This document shows positions 1 to 11,443 of a DNA stretch of 64,000 bases, piece by piece. The position numbers and the translations under genes were made by a program. Below the pieces are notes generated by a model. The model was not told the origin of the DNA and did no database searches. It saw only the letters and a list, made by a program, of their open reading frames with translations. Source of the stretch: Zymoseptoria tritici IPO323 (Eukaryota > Ascomycota > Dothideomycetes > Mycosphaerellales > Mycosphaerellaceae); assembly GCF_000219625.1 (NCBI RefSeq), contig NC_018217.1, positions 2,046,001 to 2,110,000 on the forward strand, read 5' to 3'. Numbering within the stretch: the stretch's first letter is position 1; each line of letters begins with the position of its first letter.

Positions 1-1153
1 CCATGGTGGGCGGTGGGGATGTCGTAGGCGCATGTATGAGAGAGGGGGCGCCGTTGAATGAACTCTACATTCGCATATGCGGACAGAGGGTAGTATGCGC
101 TCGTAGGGCGGTGTGGTGGAAACTCTCCCTCGGAAGAGCGTGGTGTGGTAGCTGGTGGTGTAGATGCACTTCTCCCAATGTGTGTTTCCTCCTCTTCACA
201 GTTGCAAGACAGACCCGTCAAAGAGGTCCCGCTGCTTGTCTTCCTGCGCCGAGCCAGCCACTCCGCTTCGCCCTGCTTCTGAGGTGTTGTAGTCGCACCG
301 AACTTCGCGACCCGTGTGAGGGTGTAGAGGCACGGCAGCAGCTCGACGCGGATAATGTGCAACACGGAATCCTCGCTCTTTCCCGCGAATTTGATTGCTG
401 TTCGGGAGGATTCGATGCGGTAGGCCGTACAGGTCGTGCAGTCGGTCGCACGTCGAACAGTCTGGTTGCAAAGTCGATCAATGCATCCTGCACTCGTTCA
501 TCATTTTGTTGCTCGTCTCTCTATCGTTCCCATCGGATGGAGCTCCCCCCGACGGTGGGGCTGGAAGCCTGGAACGCTGTACCGTGTCTTGCTGGTGGTC
601 GACTCGTCGGATGCCTAATGCCAGTTTCCTGGGATGAGGTGAGCAGTTCCTTCTGTCGTCGATGCTGCTGAAACGTGTGACAATTATAATTTCATTGCAT
701 GATGATAGATGGAGTGTGGTGAAGGTCATGCTACCTTATTGATCGTCCTGTCCATGTGGGCGGGCGTGAGCGGCCTTCCCCGACACGAGTCATGAAGAAG
801 ATCCCGATCCGATCGAGACCCTGGCGTGTGGACTGTGGGGAGAGCTTACCTTACCTTAGGTTCTTCCATGTCCACGAGCACGTGCGGATGCATTGTCCAG
901 ATAGAGAAGTCTAACTCCCGTCGTTTCGAGGAACAACGTCGACGATGAGGGAGAGGCGCGTGGGCCACATCACAAAGAAAACTCATGCACCAAAGTCTGG
1001 AGCAAATCCATGCGGTTCCCTCCTCCTTCAGCCAATACCAAGTACCTTAGCTCAGCACCAAGTCCTCCGTATATCCGTACATATATCTAGTATCTCCTAC
1101 AAGTCCGCCCAAGACAGGACCAGCCCTGCTTGCCATGTCCCACGAACGCTTCC
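1..1153. other. No recognisable gene; left edge of window
   Basis: Several overlapping open frames exist on both strands, the longest at 3-671, but their translations are rich in Arg, Ser and Cys, show no family motif and have no convincing exon continuation. The segment may hold UTR or promoter of a gene outside the window. The end of the NGS1-like gene lies just to its right. Confidence 0.5.
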
Positions 1154-4102
1154 TCAAGTCGGAGGAACCATAGTCCAAGTCGCCGCATCACAACTGACCT
1201 CCTCAAATCCATGCAAAACACTAAACCCCATCGCCGACAATCCATCGAAATTCCCGTCCCCATCCATCTACCCAACACGTTAGCGATCACCTCATCCACA
1301 GACTGTCTTTCTTGAGGTGGTTCAATACTCACATAATCCAACAAACAAGCCCCACAACCCTGCGCCTTGACCTGCCTCATCCCCAAAAGAATCAATCCTT
1401 GCAACAACGTCGAATACTCACCCACACTCGGACTGATGACCGGACTACTAATTCCTCCCACCGTCCCACCATCTCCCACCTCCCTTGAAGCGGGCACAAA
1501 CTCCGCTAATGTAGATTGCATATTGTACAGCACCACCGTGCCGACCAGGGCACCATCCTCCGGCCTCTTGGCGCGAATGATACCGCACGCAGCCGGGTCC
1601 GCGAGGGCGAGCTTGTACACTTCCGCGAGACCTTGGCGATTGTTGGTTTTGATGTGGTCCAGCACCGGGCCGGCGTAGTCCCAGCCGTAGACGAGGTCGA
1701 AGTCGACGTTTGCACTTTGCAAGCTCTTGGCCATGCCGTCAGGTGGCGACCACGTGCTCAAATTGCGGGCGACCATACTGCACACGGAGCGAGAGAGGGC
1801 CGTGTTCCATCCCAGATCTGCGAACCACGAGCGGAGACGTTTGCGGTCGGAGGTGTGTTGACCCGTCGGGATGCCGAGGTAGAGAGATGGCAAGCGGGAG
1901 CCAAGTTGGAAGCGCTTGACGCCTTCACGTTGGAGGAGAGTACGGAGCGCGCGGGAGTGAAGGGAGTGGCCGATGGAGAGTTTGCGGCGGGAAGGGTCGA
2001 CGAATAGAGCGGCGATGACGCCTGTTCCCGTGGCGGTAAAGTGGTAGGTTGCGCAGAAGCCGTAGAGGGTGTGGGTGGAGGAGTTGCGGACGACGTAGTG
2101 GGCTTCGAGGATGGAGGGGTTGTGTAGGAGGAAAGAGTTGTTGGTTGCGGAGGCGAGGTGCGAGCGGAGGCCCGGTGGGGTAGCGTCGTTACAGGCGGTG
2201 ATGAGGGCGTCCAAGGCGGTCGAGTCGCGTTCTTCGTTGAAGGACTCCACGAGCCAGTGTTGCTTTGATTGGGAGATCTTGTGGGATTGGGAGAGGGCGC
2301 CAGGGAGAGTTCCGGCGGGGACGAAGTCGCCATAGAGGACTTTGACGAGGGACATGAGGGCGGTTTCAGTGAAGTCGTACGTGCAGATGTAGGTGCCAAT
2401 GGACTGATCCATGGCGAAGTCATAGGGTGAGGAGACGGAGACGACGATGAGGGGTTTCTCGCGCCGTTCGCCACCGGAGGTGTAGTGCATGTTGCAGATC
2501 ATGGAGACGTGCTTGGTGAAGCCGTGTTGGTATAGATTGCGATTGGCATCGGCGGTGACGATGATGATGGCGCTGGCCCGGTTGATGAGATTTTCATGCT
2601 GAGGGCGAACTCCATTGGCGGTGTAGGACGTGTGCAGGACGCGGCCGCTTCGTTGGCGTGCGAGAGAGCGTCCTAGCTCGCGGAAGACTCGTTCGCCGGA
2701 CATGACGGATGCACTCCGCTCCCACACGGCTGGTTCAGGTGATCCGTTTGTCGCCTGCTCTGACAGCTGTCTCGATGCAGCTGAGGCGACCAGTGGCTTG
2801 ACGAGGGGAGTCAAGAGGAGCAACTCATCCTCGGGCTCCATAATGTTGGTAAGAGGGAGAAGTCGGTTCTTGTCCCTCACCACGGTGATCGACGAGTTGT
2901 ACGCTTTTGTCGACAATGTGGTGTGAGAGGGCTGTAGTCTCGATAGCAAAGGGATTCCAGCTGGATTGAGTGCCTTCTCCCACGAAGTGCACTTCGCCTT
3001 CATATCGAGCACCCTCTGCAATGACTGCCTTAACCTGGCTTTCGAAATCATAGCATTCTCCACCCCAAGCTTGAAGCCCTCAATAGCTTCCTGTTGATGC
3101 GCGTATGATCGACAGAGCAGGACGATGTCACACCCAGCATTAATAGCCATGACGGTCCCTCCTCCAACTCCGATATTGTGGCTCAAAGCATCCATCTCAA
3201 GGCAGTCTGAAATGACCACACCGTCAAATTTGAGGTCGACTCGTAGCAGATCGTTCACGACTTGCTCGGACAGACAAGCGTGCATGACATTCAGTCCAGC
3301 TGAAGACATGGCACATCCACCAACCATCATAGCATCCAGACCTTCCTTAATGGCATTGCGGAACGGCACCAGAGCATTCAGACTGAGCGACTCCAAGCTC
3401 TCAGTGATAGTCGGTACATCCAGCGCCGAACCCAAGAACTCTAGACTCCCATACGAAGGGAAATGCTTTCCCACTATCGCCCTGTCAGCCGCTAGCCACC
3501 ATCACAGACCCACAATGATACTCACTCATACTAACGCCCGCATCCCGATAACCCTTCATGAACGCAATTCCATACGCGCTCACCTCCTGCGGATCATCCC
3601 CCGTAGTCCTCACGCCCAACGGCTGATTCCTCACATTCGTCAACACATCCAAACATGGACCCATCATCAAATTCAGCCCACACGCCGCAATCTCCTCCGC
3701 CGTCGCCTTAGCGACTTCATACGCAATCTCCTTGCTGCCTGTCGCCGCGAGACCCATAGCAGAGGGATACTGTCGGATGTAAATCTCGTCGAAGAGGGAG
3801 TTGACGCCGCCATTTTCTTGGTCCAGACCGATGAGTAGCGGGACCGAATGACCGGCTTCGTACGCGGTCTTCTGGAGTTCGAGGACGAGGGCGGTGCATT
3901 GTTCGGCGGACTGCAGGTTTTTGGCCGTGAGAAGGATGCTGCCGAGGTGGTGTTCGACGATGAGTTTGCGGATTTGGGGCGTGACGGTGGTTCCTTCGAA
4001 GCCCATCATGAAGAGCTGGCCGAGAGTCTTGTCCATGTCGTCCCAGATCGGGTCCAGCCCGTTGGGACCGCCATTGTTGTTGGCCCTGCTGGTTGAGGCC
4101 AT
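1154..4102 (-). CDS. NGS1: NGS1-type protein: GH3 (NagZ-like) domain fused to GNAT acetyltransferase region
   Basis: Likely N-acetylglucosamine sensor or hydrolase of about 940 residues. Exon 1 starts at ATG 4102. An intron lies between about 3535 and 3474 (boundaries unresolved); a second spans 1332-1268 (donor GTGAGT, acceptor TAG), and the last exon ends at TGA 1154. The N-terminal half is GH3/NagZ-like: 'LLIGLDQENGGV', 'PLGVRTTGDDP', 'GKHFPSYG' and the nucleophile-region motif 'GVVISDCLEMDA'. The NagZ Asp-Ser-His catalytic loop after KHFPG is absent; the equivalent region reads 'GSALDVPTITES'. The C-terminal half carries GNAT-like segments ('AALFVDPSRRKLSIGHSL' and 'LLQGLILLGMRQVKAQGC') and ends in 'LSAMGFSVLHGFEEV'. 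In Candida albicans, Ngs1 has this architecture and couples GlcNAc binding to histone acetylation; in Trichoderma a related gene is named nag3. It lies downstream of a hexokinase on the same strand. Whether it is a sensor or an enzyme here is inference. Confidence 0.8.
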
Positions 4103-4841
4103 CCTGCTGGCACTATTGGGTGGTTATCGACATGCGGAGAACCGAGTACTGTTTGGACCCTCGGGAAGGACAATGGATGCTGTCGAAGTTCCGCTGCAGG
4201 CTGATTTAATGTCCGTGCAGTCAGTTCCAGCACTCTTTCGAGGTGTGTCTCGATTGAGCTACGCTGTCCGATGCGAGTCGCGTAAATGCTAGCCAGCGTT
4301 CTGTCCGATCAACGGGCCGAAGTGAATGTGTCCGAGCTGTCAATGGCTGGGGTATATCCTTCGATACTTGCAGACCTGTGCAATGATGAGAAACCGATGC
4401 AGTATCGGTCGTCGGATAGCAGCGTCAATGTCGCAGGCAACTGTAATCCCGTCGACAGGTTGAGGTCGCATCCGATGGAGAGTGGTCCAGACCAGGGTAT
4501 TGAAAGTTGACAAAAATCGCCGCAGACTCTGCCAGAAGTCATTGCATGCATTTGTGTGGAGGCACAACTTTGCGGGTGCACGATACTGTGCCACCATCTG
4601 GTGCTCAACCCAGAAAACACGGAAACCATATGTATCGTCAATCGTGATCGTCATTGCTACCTATCTAATATCCGTCCGGTAGCTCAATAATCATTGAACA
4701 ATGTACATGGCATTTCCAAGCCCGCTCAAATTGTTCCAACAACTGTCTCAATAATCTCGAAGTCTGAGAGCTCGCTCTGTAGCTGTGTTCAGTCGCTCAT
4801 GTACTCGTCCCGTGCGCTGTGCACGGAATTAGACGGCGTCT
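4103..4841. other. Intergenic region between the hexokinase and NGS1-like genes
   Basis: About 740 bp that must hold the 3' end of the hexokinase transcript and the promoter of the NGS1-like gene, both on the minus strand. Short open frames here show no family features. No repeat or RNA gene was seen. Confidence 0.6.
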
Positions 4842-6446
4842 TCACTCCACCGCATCTAGGCACCCGACAGCAACAGCCGCCCCAACGACACTGCTCTCCC
4901 CGGAACACCCCAATCTCACGTAGCCCTCCTCGCATTCGCCGACTCCACAGAGCTCGTCCAATACCCGCTGAGCCCGCTGCCTGTATCCGGGGTACTTTTC
5001 AACGATGCTGCCCGCACACGCCACACTGACCCGACTCTGGTCCGTAGTAGGTCTCAGGCCTTCAGCTTCACAACGCACAACCCAAAGAGCGTGCAGGGCA
5101 GTCGCAAGATATGTCGATGCCCGGCAGGTGATGGATTGTGCGATGGAACGGAGAAAGGACAGATCGGGTGCCAATATTTGGGTTTTTGAGTCGGGCGGGT
5201 AGTGAGGAAGTATCGCGGCTCGGGACAGGGATAGCGTGGGCGTTGTGTCTGCTTCGAAGATCGCAAGAAGTGAGGCGTCGACTGAGTAGGGTGTCGTCCG
5301 CCAGGCAGGAGGTAGCGAGAAGAAGTCCACTATTGACCCCTCCGCCTCGAGGAGAACAAGACGAAAGATCTCTGCAAGATAGCGGCCTGTGATGAGGTAT
5401 TCTAGTGGTTGGAAGTCCGGCAAAGGATGTGAAGCATTGAGCTGGTCGTCCCAGTGTGTTCGTGGTAATGAGCGTTTACCGAGCATGGAAAGCTCGGTGT
5501 TGACGAGGACATGGGTAGTGTCTGAGAACCAGGATTCAGGGCGGTCGCCGAATTTAGACGGATGAAGGGAGGATACCGGGAGATAGACAGCTGCGTTTGT
5601 GCCTGTTCCGAGGATGAGCGACATACGGACTGAAGAATCGCGGTATGATTGTGCGAGGAGTGTTGCGGCAGAGTCGTTGACGATTGCACGCATTTCGACG
5701 TTGAGCTTCTTCGCGCGGCAAGATCGCATGATGAGGGAGGAAAGATCTTGGTTCTCGACGCCGTGCGTTGCGAGGAAGCCTTTACCCATTGCGAGTAGCC
5801 GGCCGGAATGAGGAGAGGTCTGCTCGATTGGAAAGGACCAAGCAAGACCCATTGGGAGATGAGCATTGGAGGTGCCCCGGATATGGTTGTACTCATGAAG
5901 CATATCGCCAATGCGATCGGCCATCCAGTCAAAGAATGCTTCGCCACGGAGACGCCGTACCGTCTCATCAATAGTGAACGTTCGTATCCGGCGGATCTGA
6001 AGACTGTCGGAGCGACATGGTGTGTCTGGGGTGTGTGTGGCAGAGCAAGTAGAGCTGTGCTCTGCTTTCGTCTTTCCAGCCAATCTGATGAGAGCTATTC
6101 TGAACGTCGAACCACCGACATCCAATGCGAGAAAGTCTCCCCGTTCCTCTCCTGTAGGAAGACTCCGCTGATATGAGGGAAGCATGGAGATGTCCGAAGC
6201 CTGCAATCGATCTCTACATTCTTGTTGTAGCTGTTTTGAAATCTCCAGCAGTCGATCAATATGTAGCGGAGCCTCGAATTGGCTCCGCACGTTGTGCAGA
6301 TATTCGTCCATGCTCTTTCCTATTGATGATTGCTCTTCCACGACATGCTGGATATGTGATTGCTTCGAAGGCGAGGACGTTTCCACGATTGTGGTCTGTG
6401 AGGATGGATGTATGGAGCGGAGAGCGGACTGGACGAGTACACTCAT
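4842..6446 (-). CDS. Divergent hexokinase-family sugar kinase (candidate GlcNAc kinase)
   Basis: Single-exon 534-residue protein of the hexokinase family, which phosphorylates hexoses using ATP. The ATG at 6446 was chosen because it gives the usual family length; the frame stays open 76 codons further upstream with no hexokinase-like sequence. Visible motifs are phosphate-1 'LALDVGGSTFRIAL' (about 107-120), a sugar-binding region 'LAWSFPIEQT...GKGF' (about 201-224), the catalytic Asp in 'IVNDSAATL' (D258) and 'GTGTNA' (280-285). Several normally conserved residues differ: 'TFS(F/Y)P' is 'AWSFP' and 'NTEWGAF' is 'NTELSML'. This divergence, and the adjacent NGS1-like gene, fit the GlcNAc-kinase branch (Candida Hxk1/Nag5, Trichoderma Hxk3) rather than the main glycolytic hexokinase. 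The substrate is inferred. Confidence 0.85.
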   Translation of the reverse strand: MSVLVQSALRSIHPSSQTTIVETSSPSKQSHIQHVVEEQSSIGKSMDEYLHNVRSQFEAPLHIDRLLEISKQLQQECRDRLQASDISMLPSYQRSLPTGEERGDFLALDVGGSTFRIALIRLAGKTKAEHSSTCSATHTPDTPCRSDSLQIRRIRTFTIDETVRRLRGEAFFDWMADRIGDMLHEYNHIRGTSNAHLPMGLAWSFPIEQTSPHSGRLLAMGKGFLATHGVENQDLSSLIMRSCRAKKLNVEMRAIVNDSAATLLAQSYRDSSVRMSLILGTGTNAAVYLPVSSLHPSKFGDRPESWFSDTTHVLVNTELSMLGKRSLPRTHWDDQLNASHPLPDFQPLEYLITGRYLAEIFRLVLLEAEGSIVDFFSLPPAWRTTPYSVDASLLAIFEADTTPTLSLSRAAILPHYPPDSKTQILAPDLSFLRSIAQSITCRASTYLATALHALWVVRCEAEGLRPTTDQSRVSVACAGSIVEKYPGYRQRAQRVLDELCGVGECEEGYVRLGCSGESSVVGAAVAVGCLDAVE

Positions 6447-8676
6447 AGCTTTGCCCAATCTGGAGTCCGCGAGGAGGTCGAAAAGGAAGCAGATGCAGAA
6501 GCGGCCAAGACATATACAAACGGACGGCATGTGTGGGTGCCGTTGGAGAGAGGGAGTAGATCGCGAGGATGCGAGGGATCGAAGAACGGTTTTAGCGAGC
6601 AAGGCCAGGACAGCATGCGCCGAGTGAGGTGTGGTTGAAGTGAGGTTTCGGTAAGGCTCTTGAAGCAATGGCATGTATCAAGACATCGAGAGGACCAGGA
6701 GGAACAATGGAATGAATCTGGCATTCGGGTTGTTATGACGGTAGCGACTGAGGGGCGAGAGGCATGGCGTGAGGACTGTTCGTACAGGTTGGTCGTGGTG
6801 ACAGCCTTGCTGAGGTGGTGTTTGAGATCCAAGAATGGAAATTGCAGGTGTGGTAGCTTGCAATGCGAGGCTGTGGTCTGGGAATGCGGCGTAGAGTGTA
6901 GCGGACCACGGCGAAATGCAGTGGCGGTCTTGGATATGTACTATGCGAGCACAACCCGGTTCAAGGATCGGTGTCGGGGGTGGAGTAGCGTTGTAAGTGA
7001 GGTGGAGTGGTGGTCGTCTCGGCTGCTATGTTACATCCACTTCGACACTGATGCGGCGGCCCTCGAGCCCAGAGCTGCCAGAAGATCTCGCTTGGTCGTC
7101 AAGATTGAGACCCGACCAGTCCTCGAGTGCACGAAAGTGAAGTTGAGGTTGCTGGAAAGAAGGCAAACGAGTCGACCGAAGGTGACAACAGCGAACTCGC
7201 TCTCTCGATCTGAAGTAACGTTAGGGTCGCGTCTGGCTTTCAGCCGAGAATCGAACGGCCAGCGGCTCCGCCTCAAAATCTTTAGCTTCTCACCCCCAAG
7301 CTACGGGCCCAACTTTGAGCCTCATTCATCGAGAATCGAGATCATTCCGAACAAGCATCAAGCATGGCATGGATCGCGCGGGAGTTCCGACATTGCGTGA
7401 GATTGCGTGGTCTGACATGCGACGGTGACTTGGTGAGGTTGCATTCATCCCATTCGATGCGGACGCCCGTCCTCCGCATGATTGCATTGCAGGGCTCATC
7501 AATTGCCCGGAGCGGTAGTTGATGGACATGATGGACATGGGTATGAGAGACTCCGAGACACGTCGTATACGCAGACGAGAGCGGAAATTCACATCATTCT
7601 CGATGCTACGGACAAGGTACATGCCTTCTAGGAAGAAAGATCTGTCGCAACAACCTGGAATCCTTGCAAGGCCTCGACTCCGAAGACTCGGCCAGACTCG
7701 CCTCCCATACGAAGCGTTGCATTCACCGAATCCATGGCTTTGACGCCTCTTTGCAACATGCCGACAACAGCGTGGCAGTGACTATAGCAATTCGCAAAGC
7801 TCATGTCCAGTTTGCGAAGGTCGAAGGCTTTGCCGACTCAGCATGAGCTGGAGACCGACAAGACAGCCTTGAAGATGGAGAGTTTTGACAGCGAACCTAC
7901 GAGACTGCTGACATAAGCTCCAATATTACGCGGCCGGCTGCGGCTCTCTTCTTCCTCCGAGCAGGCAAACAGCCTGTCCGGCAACAAGGTCGCGGACGGA
8001 GATTGGATGGTCAAGATGGACAGAATCGGCCGGTATTCAAGCTGCGCGCCCCAAGCTCATGGCCATGCGCAAGTCGCGCGTGCAGCGTCGAAACCTCGAT
8101 TCTGCGGCATGCTGAAGAAAAGGACCACGACTCCAGCGAAACGCTCGCTGTCGAAAGCAAGACACACCGAGGACCCACGCAGGCCGTTCATTCGCAGGCT
8201 TCCTCCGCGCAAGCAGGGAGTGTCATCGACGCCTTCCTTCGGCGGGCAGACGGTGAGGTGAAAGAAGGACACGTCTCGTTATCAAAATTTCTCCATCCTT
8301 GGAAAAAAGTCCTTTCAAATTGCGGTACGAGTTGCCTGTCGACCTTTAAGGCTAGATGGATCCTTTCTCCATCCACCAGCGGCGAACATCGATACGAATG
8401 GAGTGGTCGACCCATCTCAAGCCTTACATCCGAAGACATTCGACTCGATTCGCTGGCCCTCTAAAATTTGTCGCACTGATCATCTCACGCCATCTCCCGA
8501 GAAGACTTCAATGCGGTGCGGACATGCACATTGGGCTTCCTGGAAAGCAACCCCTCGAGCGTCCCATCACACTGCTCCTCCTCCTTCGGGTGAGCACCAT
8601 GTCACATATCAGCTGCAGCCATTCGTCGGCACGACAAGGCACCGACACGCACTCACCTTCCTCTTCCAAACCACTT
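6447..8676. other. Long intergenic region, no supported gene
   Basis: 2.2 kb upstream of the hexokinase. An open frame at 6660-7400 (+) and one at 8003-8464 (+) have low-complexity, Arg/Ser-rich translations without domains. A tRNA-like sequence on the minus strand near 7240-7320 has A- and B-box resemblance but cannot form a T-stem (see rejected items). Confidence 0.5.
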
Positions 8677-8985
8677 TCACTCCACTTTCTTCCGAGGTGG
8701 ACAAGCCCCCTCCCTCGTCTGCCTTTGGACAATCGCTATGATGATTCTCATCACAGTACTCGATAGCAAGCCCTTCGAAATGCGACACTTGACGCCCACG
8801 AACGGAGCAGTGGAGCCGGAGCAAGCATTTTTGACCCAGTGCTCGCCGCAATCCACATCATCCAGCGTAGTGTCGATGTCGACTCTGCAGTCGTCGGAAC
8901 CTTCGGGTATTTGGCAGACGCAGCGGGTTTGGCGGGCTGAGGTAAGGGTGAGGAGGACAGGGAGGAGGTAGAGAGGGAGAAGCAT
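8677..8985 (-). CDS. Small secreted cysteine-rich protein (candidate)
   Basis: A 102-residue frame begins with a classic signal peptide (about 1-17, Leu-rich, ending 'LTSA'). The mature part has Cys at about 22, 24, 33, 46, 55 and 67, with an acidic segment between. The last 35 residues look less protein-like. An overlapping minus-strand frame (8609-8851) carries 'EYCDENHHSDCP', which looks like the natural continuation of a Cys-rich domain, so the C-terminus may be misread or frameshifted by 1-2 nt around 8780-8800. Size, signal peptide and cysteines resemble small secreted effector-like proteins. No specific family was recognised. Confidence 0.5.
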   Translation of the reverse strand: MLLPLYLLPVLLTLTSARQTRCVCQIPEGSDDCRVDIDTTLDDVDCGEHWVKNACSGSTAPFVGVKCRISKGLLSSTVMRIIIAIVQRQTREGACPPRKKVE

Positions 8986-9809
8986 GGCCGGTAAGTGGCG
9001 TGACTATGTAATCTTCTTCTTGTTTCTTTTCGAGTCACAAGACCGTGGGGAGTGGATGTCAAGTTTCAGAAACCAGAGGGAGGGACTTCGACGGCAACTT
9101 GTCGACTGTACACAGCGTCTTGAGCGCATTGAACGGATAAGACCTCCGTTCCGAGCGACTCAGGGTCGCTCGCCCGATGACGAGGAAGAGAACGAATCCT
9201 GCCATGAACATGTGCGCCCTCCGCCTGCCAAGTACGCCTCCCAGCACGCCGACCAGCGGCGACCCGTCCAGTGCGCTCTGATGTTGTACGATGGCCATAG
9301 AACTACCCGCACCCACACCCAAATCCCGAGCCCACAAGACCGCCCACTCATCACACCTCCCCTTTAGTATGCGGCATTTGACACCTGGGTCTCTGCCTGT
9401 TCTTATCGGGCCTGGGGTACAGCGATACCTTTAGTGGTACGTCGACCCGAACTGCCGCCTGCCGTGCTCGTCCATCGCTCGAGCTCCTGTCCTCCTGCCA
9501 AGAGAAGAAGACGCATGCAAGAATTCCGCTCTCACCAACGTCAACTTTTGGGAGATGTTTGGACTAGGGGACGCTTGTGGAATCGATGCTGTTGATTCAT
9601 GCGGTTCGTTTCATTCATCCTCATCAAATCGTAAGTATTGCCAACAAAAATATCGCTCAAACGTAGAACTTCCACCACTGCGGTCTCTATCTCTCCCTCT
9701 TTGTTCCATATCGCTGCAGCCGTGACGGGACTTCGCGGTTCTGACTGTCCCGCCTCATGCTTGCTATCGGCACCACCCCTGCCTTCAAACCCATCCCCCC
9801 TCGAACCCT
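8986..9809. other. Intergenic region, no supported gene
   Basis: About 820 bp upstream of the small secreted protein and downstream of the transporter. Minus-strand frames at 9059-9354 contain a hydrophobic stretch, but there is no plausible start, motif or splice continuation. Confidence 0.5.
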
Positions 9810-11443
9810 TCAAACACCAGTAACAACCCCATGCTTCTCACTCGCCCCCACCGGCGGCGCACCCAGTACATCCTCCACCCTCTCATCCGTCCCCTTCAAA
9901 TCCACCTCAATCGGCACCGTATCCTTGATCCTCCAAATCATCACCGGCAACGCCAGAATCAAACTCCCGCACAACAACGCCCAACAACTCGCAAACATAT
10001 TCATGTACGGGGCTTTCTGCCCGTCGACCGCCCACATGACCGCCGCGCCGGCGGATTGAATGCCCTTGTAGAAACCGGCGTAGTTGGCGAGCGTGCGGCC
10101 GTTGTTGGTGATGGCGCCCATGAACCAGTATACCGCCGTCTGCCACGCGGCGTCGTAGAAGCCGTAGAAGATGTACAGGAACATGGGGCCGATGTACGCG
10201 CGATCCTCCCAGTCGAGACTGGCGTTGGAGGCGCGGGTGTACGTTGTTTGAAAAGCGTAGCCGCCGCCCCAGACGATCATGGTGAGGGCGAAGAGGGACA
10301 CCCAAGCGGCTTTGGCGCGGACAGTACGACGGAAAGATTTGAGATCGAGGAAGTAGCCGTAGACGAGGGCGCCGAAGATTTGAGCCGTCCAGTAGAGAGT
10401 GGAGTTCAGCGCGCGGGTGCGGGTGTTGAATTGGGCGAGGTTGACGCCGTTGAATTGATAGGTGTAGAACCAGTTGGAGGCGAAGAACATGGGGAAGAGG
10501 AAGACGATGTAGGGTTCGGCGCGGAGGGTGGTCCAGAGGCCGATAAGTTCGGTTTTCCAGGTGGGGTTTTTCATGAGGATTACGCGGCTGCCGTCGGAGC
10601 GGACGACTTTTTTGGCGTCGACGAGGGTCCAGGCGAGGAGGCCGCCGGAGAAGGTCAGGACGAGGAAGCCGATGTAGGTGCCGTTGGAGACGGAGCTGTC
10701 GGACGTGGTGTTGATGTTGGCGCCGAGAGGGACCTGCAGGAAGTGTTAGGGAGGTACAGTGTCGACGAGAATGGGACCACTCATACCAGACTGCCGATAA
10801 CACCTCCGAGATTGAAGATCATCCAAAACCACGATATGAACCTTCCCTTCTCGGACTCCAGCGGATACGACATCATAATCGCACCCTGTGCAGACCACAG
10901 AATGCCAGCACAGACACCAAGTAGTGCTCCAGCAAATGTGATGTATGCATAATTTTGTGTGTAGTTGTATGCAAGGTATGCAGAAACATAGACCGAGTAT
11001 CCAATTCCTCCAAACGACATGGCCCATCGGATTCCGATCGTGTTGGTGATCGTTCCAGCGAAGAAACCGACGACGGTGAAGGTGGAATAGAGAGCGGTGT
11101 TGGAATCGTTGCTGGGTTTCGGGTCGAGTTGTCCGCCGCCTCCGAGGCCGTTCACGGCATTGAACATACCTGAGATGTGGTGTTAGTTGTCTGCATTGGG
11201 CTGTGGTGTTTGCCATTCTTCCTTCTCACCCGGACAGAGGAAGCAAACGAATGCGACCAGCAGCAGTTGTGCTCGTGGAGAGGCATAGTATGGGAGTGTG
11301 ACGGGACCAATCTTGCGACTCTTGTACATCCAGCCCGTGGGCGGTGGTTGGACTTCATGTTCGTGACCGATGGAGGAACCAGGACGAGAGCTGCTCGAGA
11401 CGTCGGGCGAAGCAGCAGTCTTGGTGACGGACGAGTCTGACAT
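9810..11443 (-). CDS. UNC-93-like major facilitator membrane transporter
   Basis: Three exons: 11443-11230, 11169-10787 and 10733-9810, giving 506 residues. Junctions keep frame: exon 1 ends 'FLCPG' and continues 'MFNAVNGLGGGGQ'; exon 2 ends 'GGVIGSL' and continues 'VPLGANINTT'. Donors are GTGAGA and GTATGA, acceptors CTCAG and TGCAG. The fold is a 12-helix MFS of the UNC-93-like (DUF895) branch: 'GALLGVCAGILWSAQGAIM', 'WFWMIFNLGGVIG', 'NWFYTYQFNGVNLAQFN' and 'NYAGFYKGIQSAGAA' are typical of the fungal family. The N-terminal 45 residues are Ser/Pro-rich and cytosolic; the C-terminus is hydrophilic. The substrate is unknown. Its position near the NGS1-like and hexokinase genes may be chance; no evidence makes it a GlcNAc transporter. 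Confidence 0.9.

Noticed and set aside
7235..7320. tRNA-like sequence on the minus strand with A-box- and B-box-like segments (GTTCGATTC)
   Set aside because: The D-stem could pair but the T-stem has mismatches and there is no matching acceptor stem or credible anticodon arm.
6660..7400. 246-codon open frame on the plus strand
   Set aside because: Composition is atypical (Arg, Trp and Cys scattered), with no domain, no homologous pattern and no splice context; probably chance.
9059..9354. Hydrophobic minus-strand frames resembling a transporter fragment
   Set aside because: A single hydrophobic stretch with no start, no second helix and no conserved motif; too weak to call a pseudogene.
9831..10952. 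373-codon plus-strand frame
   Set aside because: It lies antisense to the UNC-93-like transporter exons and has the skewed composition of a shadow frame.
9810..11443. UNC-93-like transporter as the GlcNAc transporter of the left-hand module
   Set aside because: Only proximity supports it; the UNC-93-like family has no known GlcNAc specificity that can be read from sequence.
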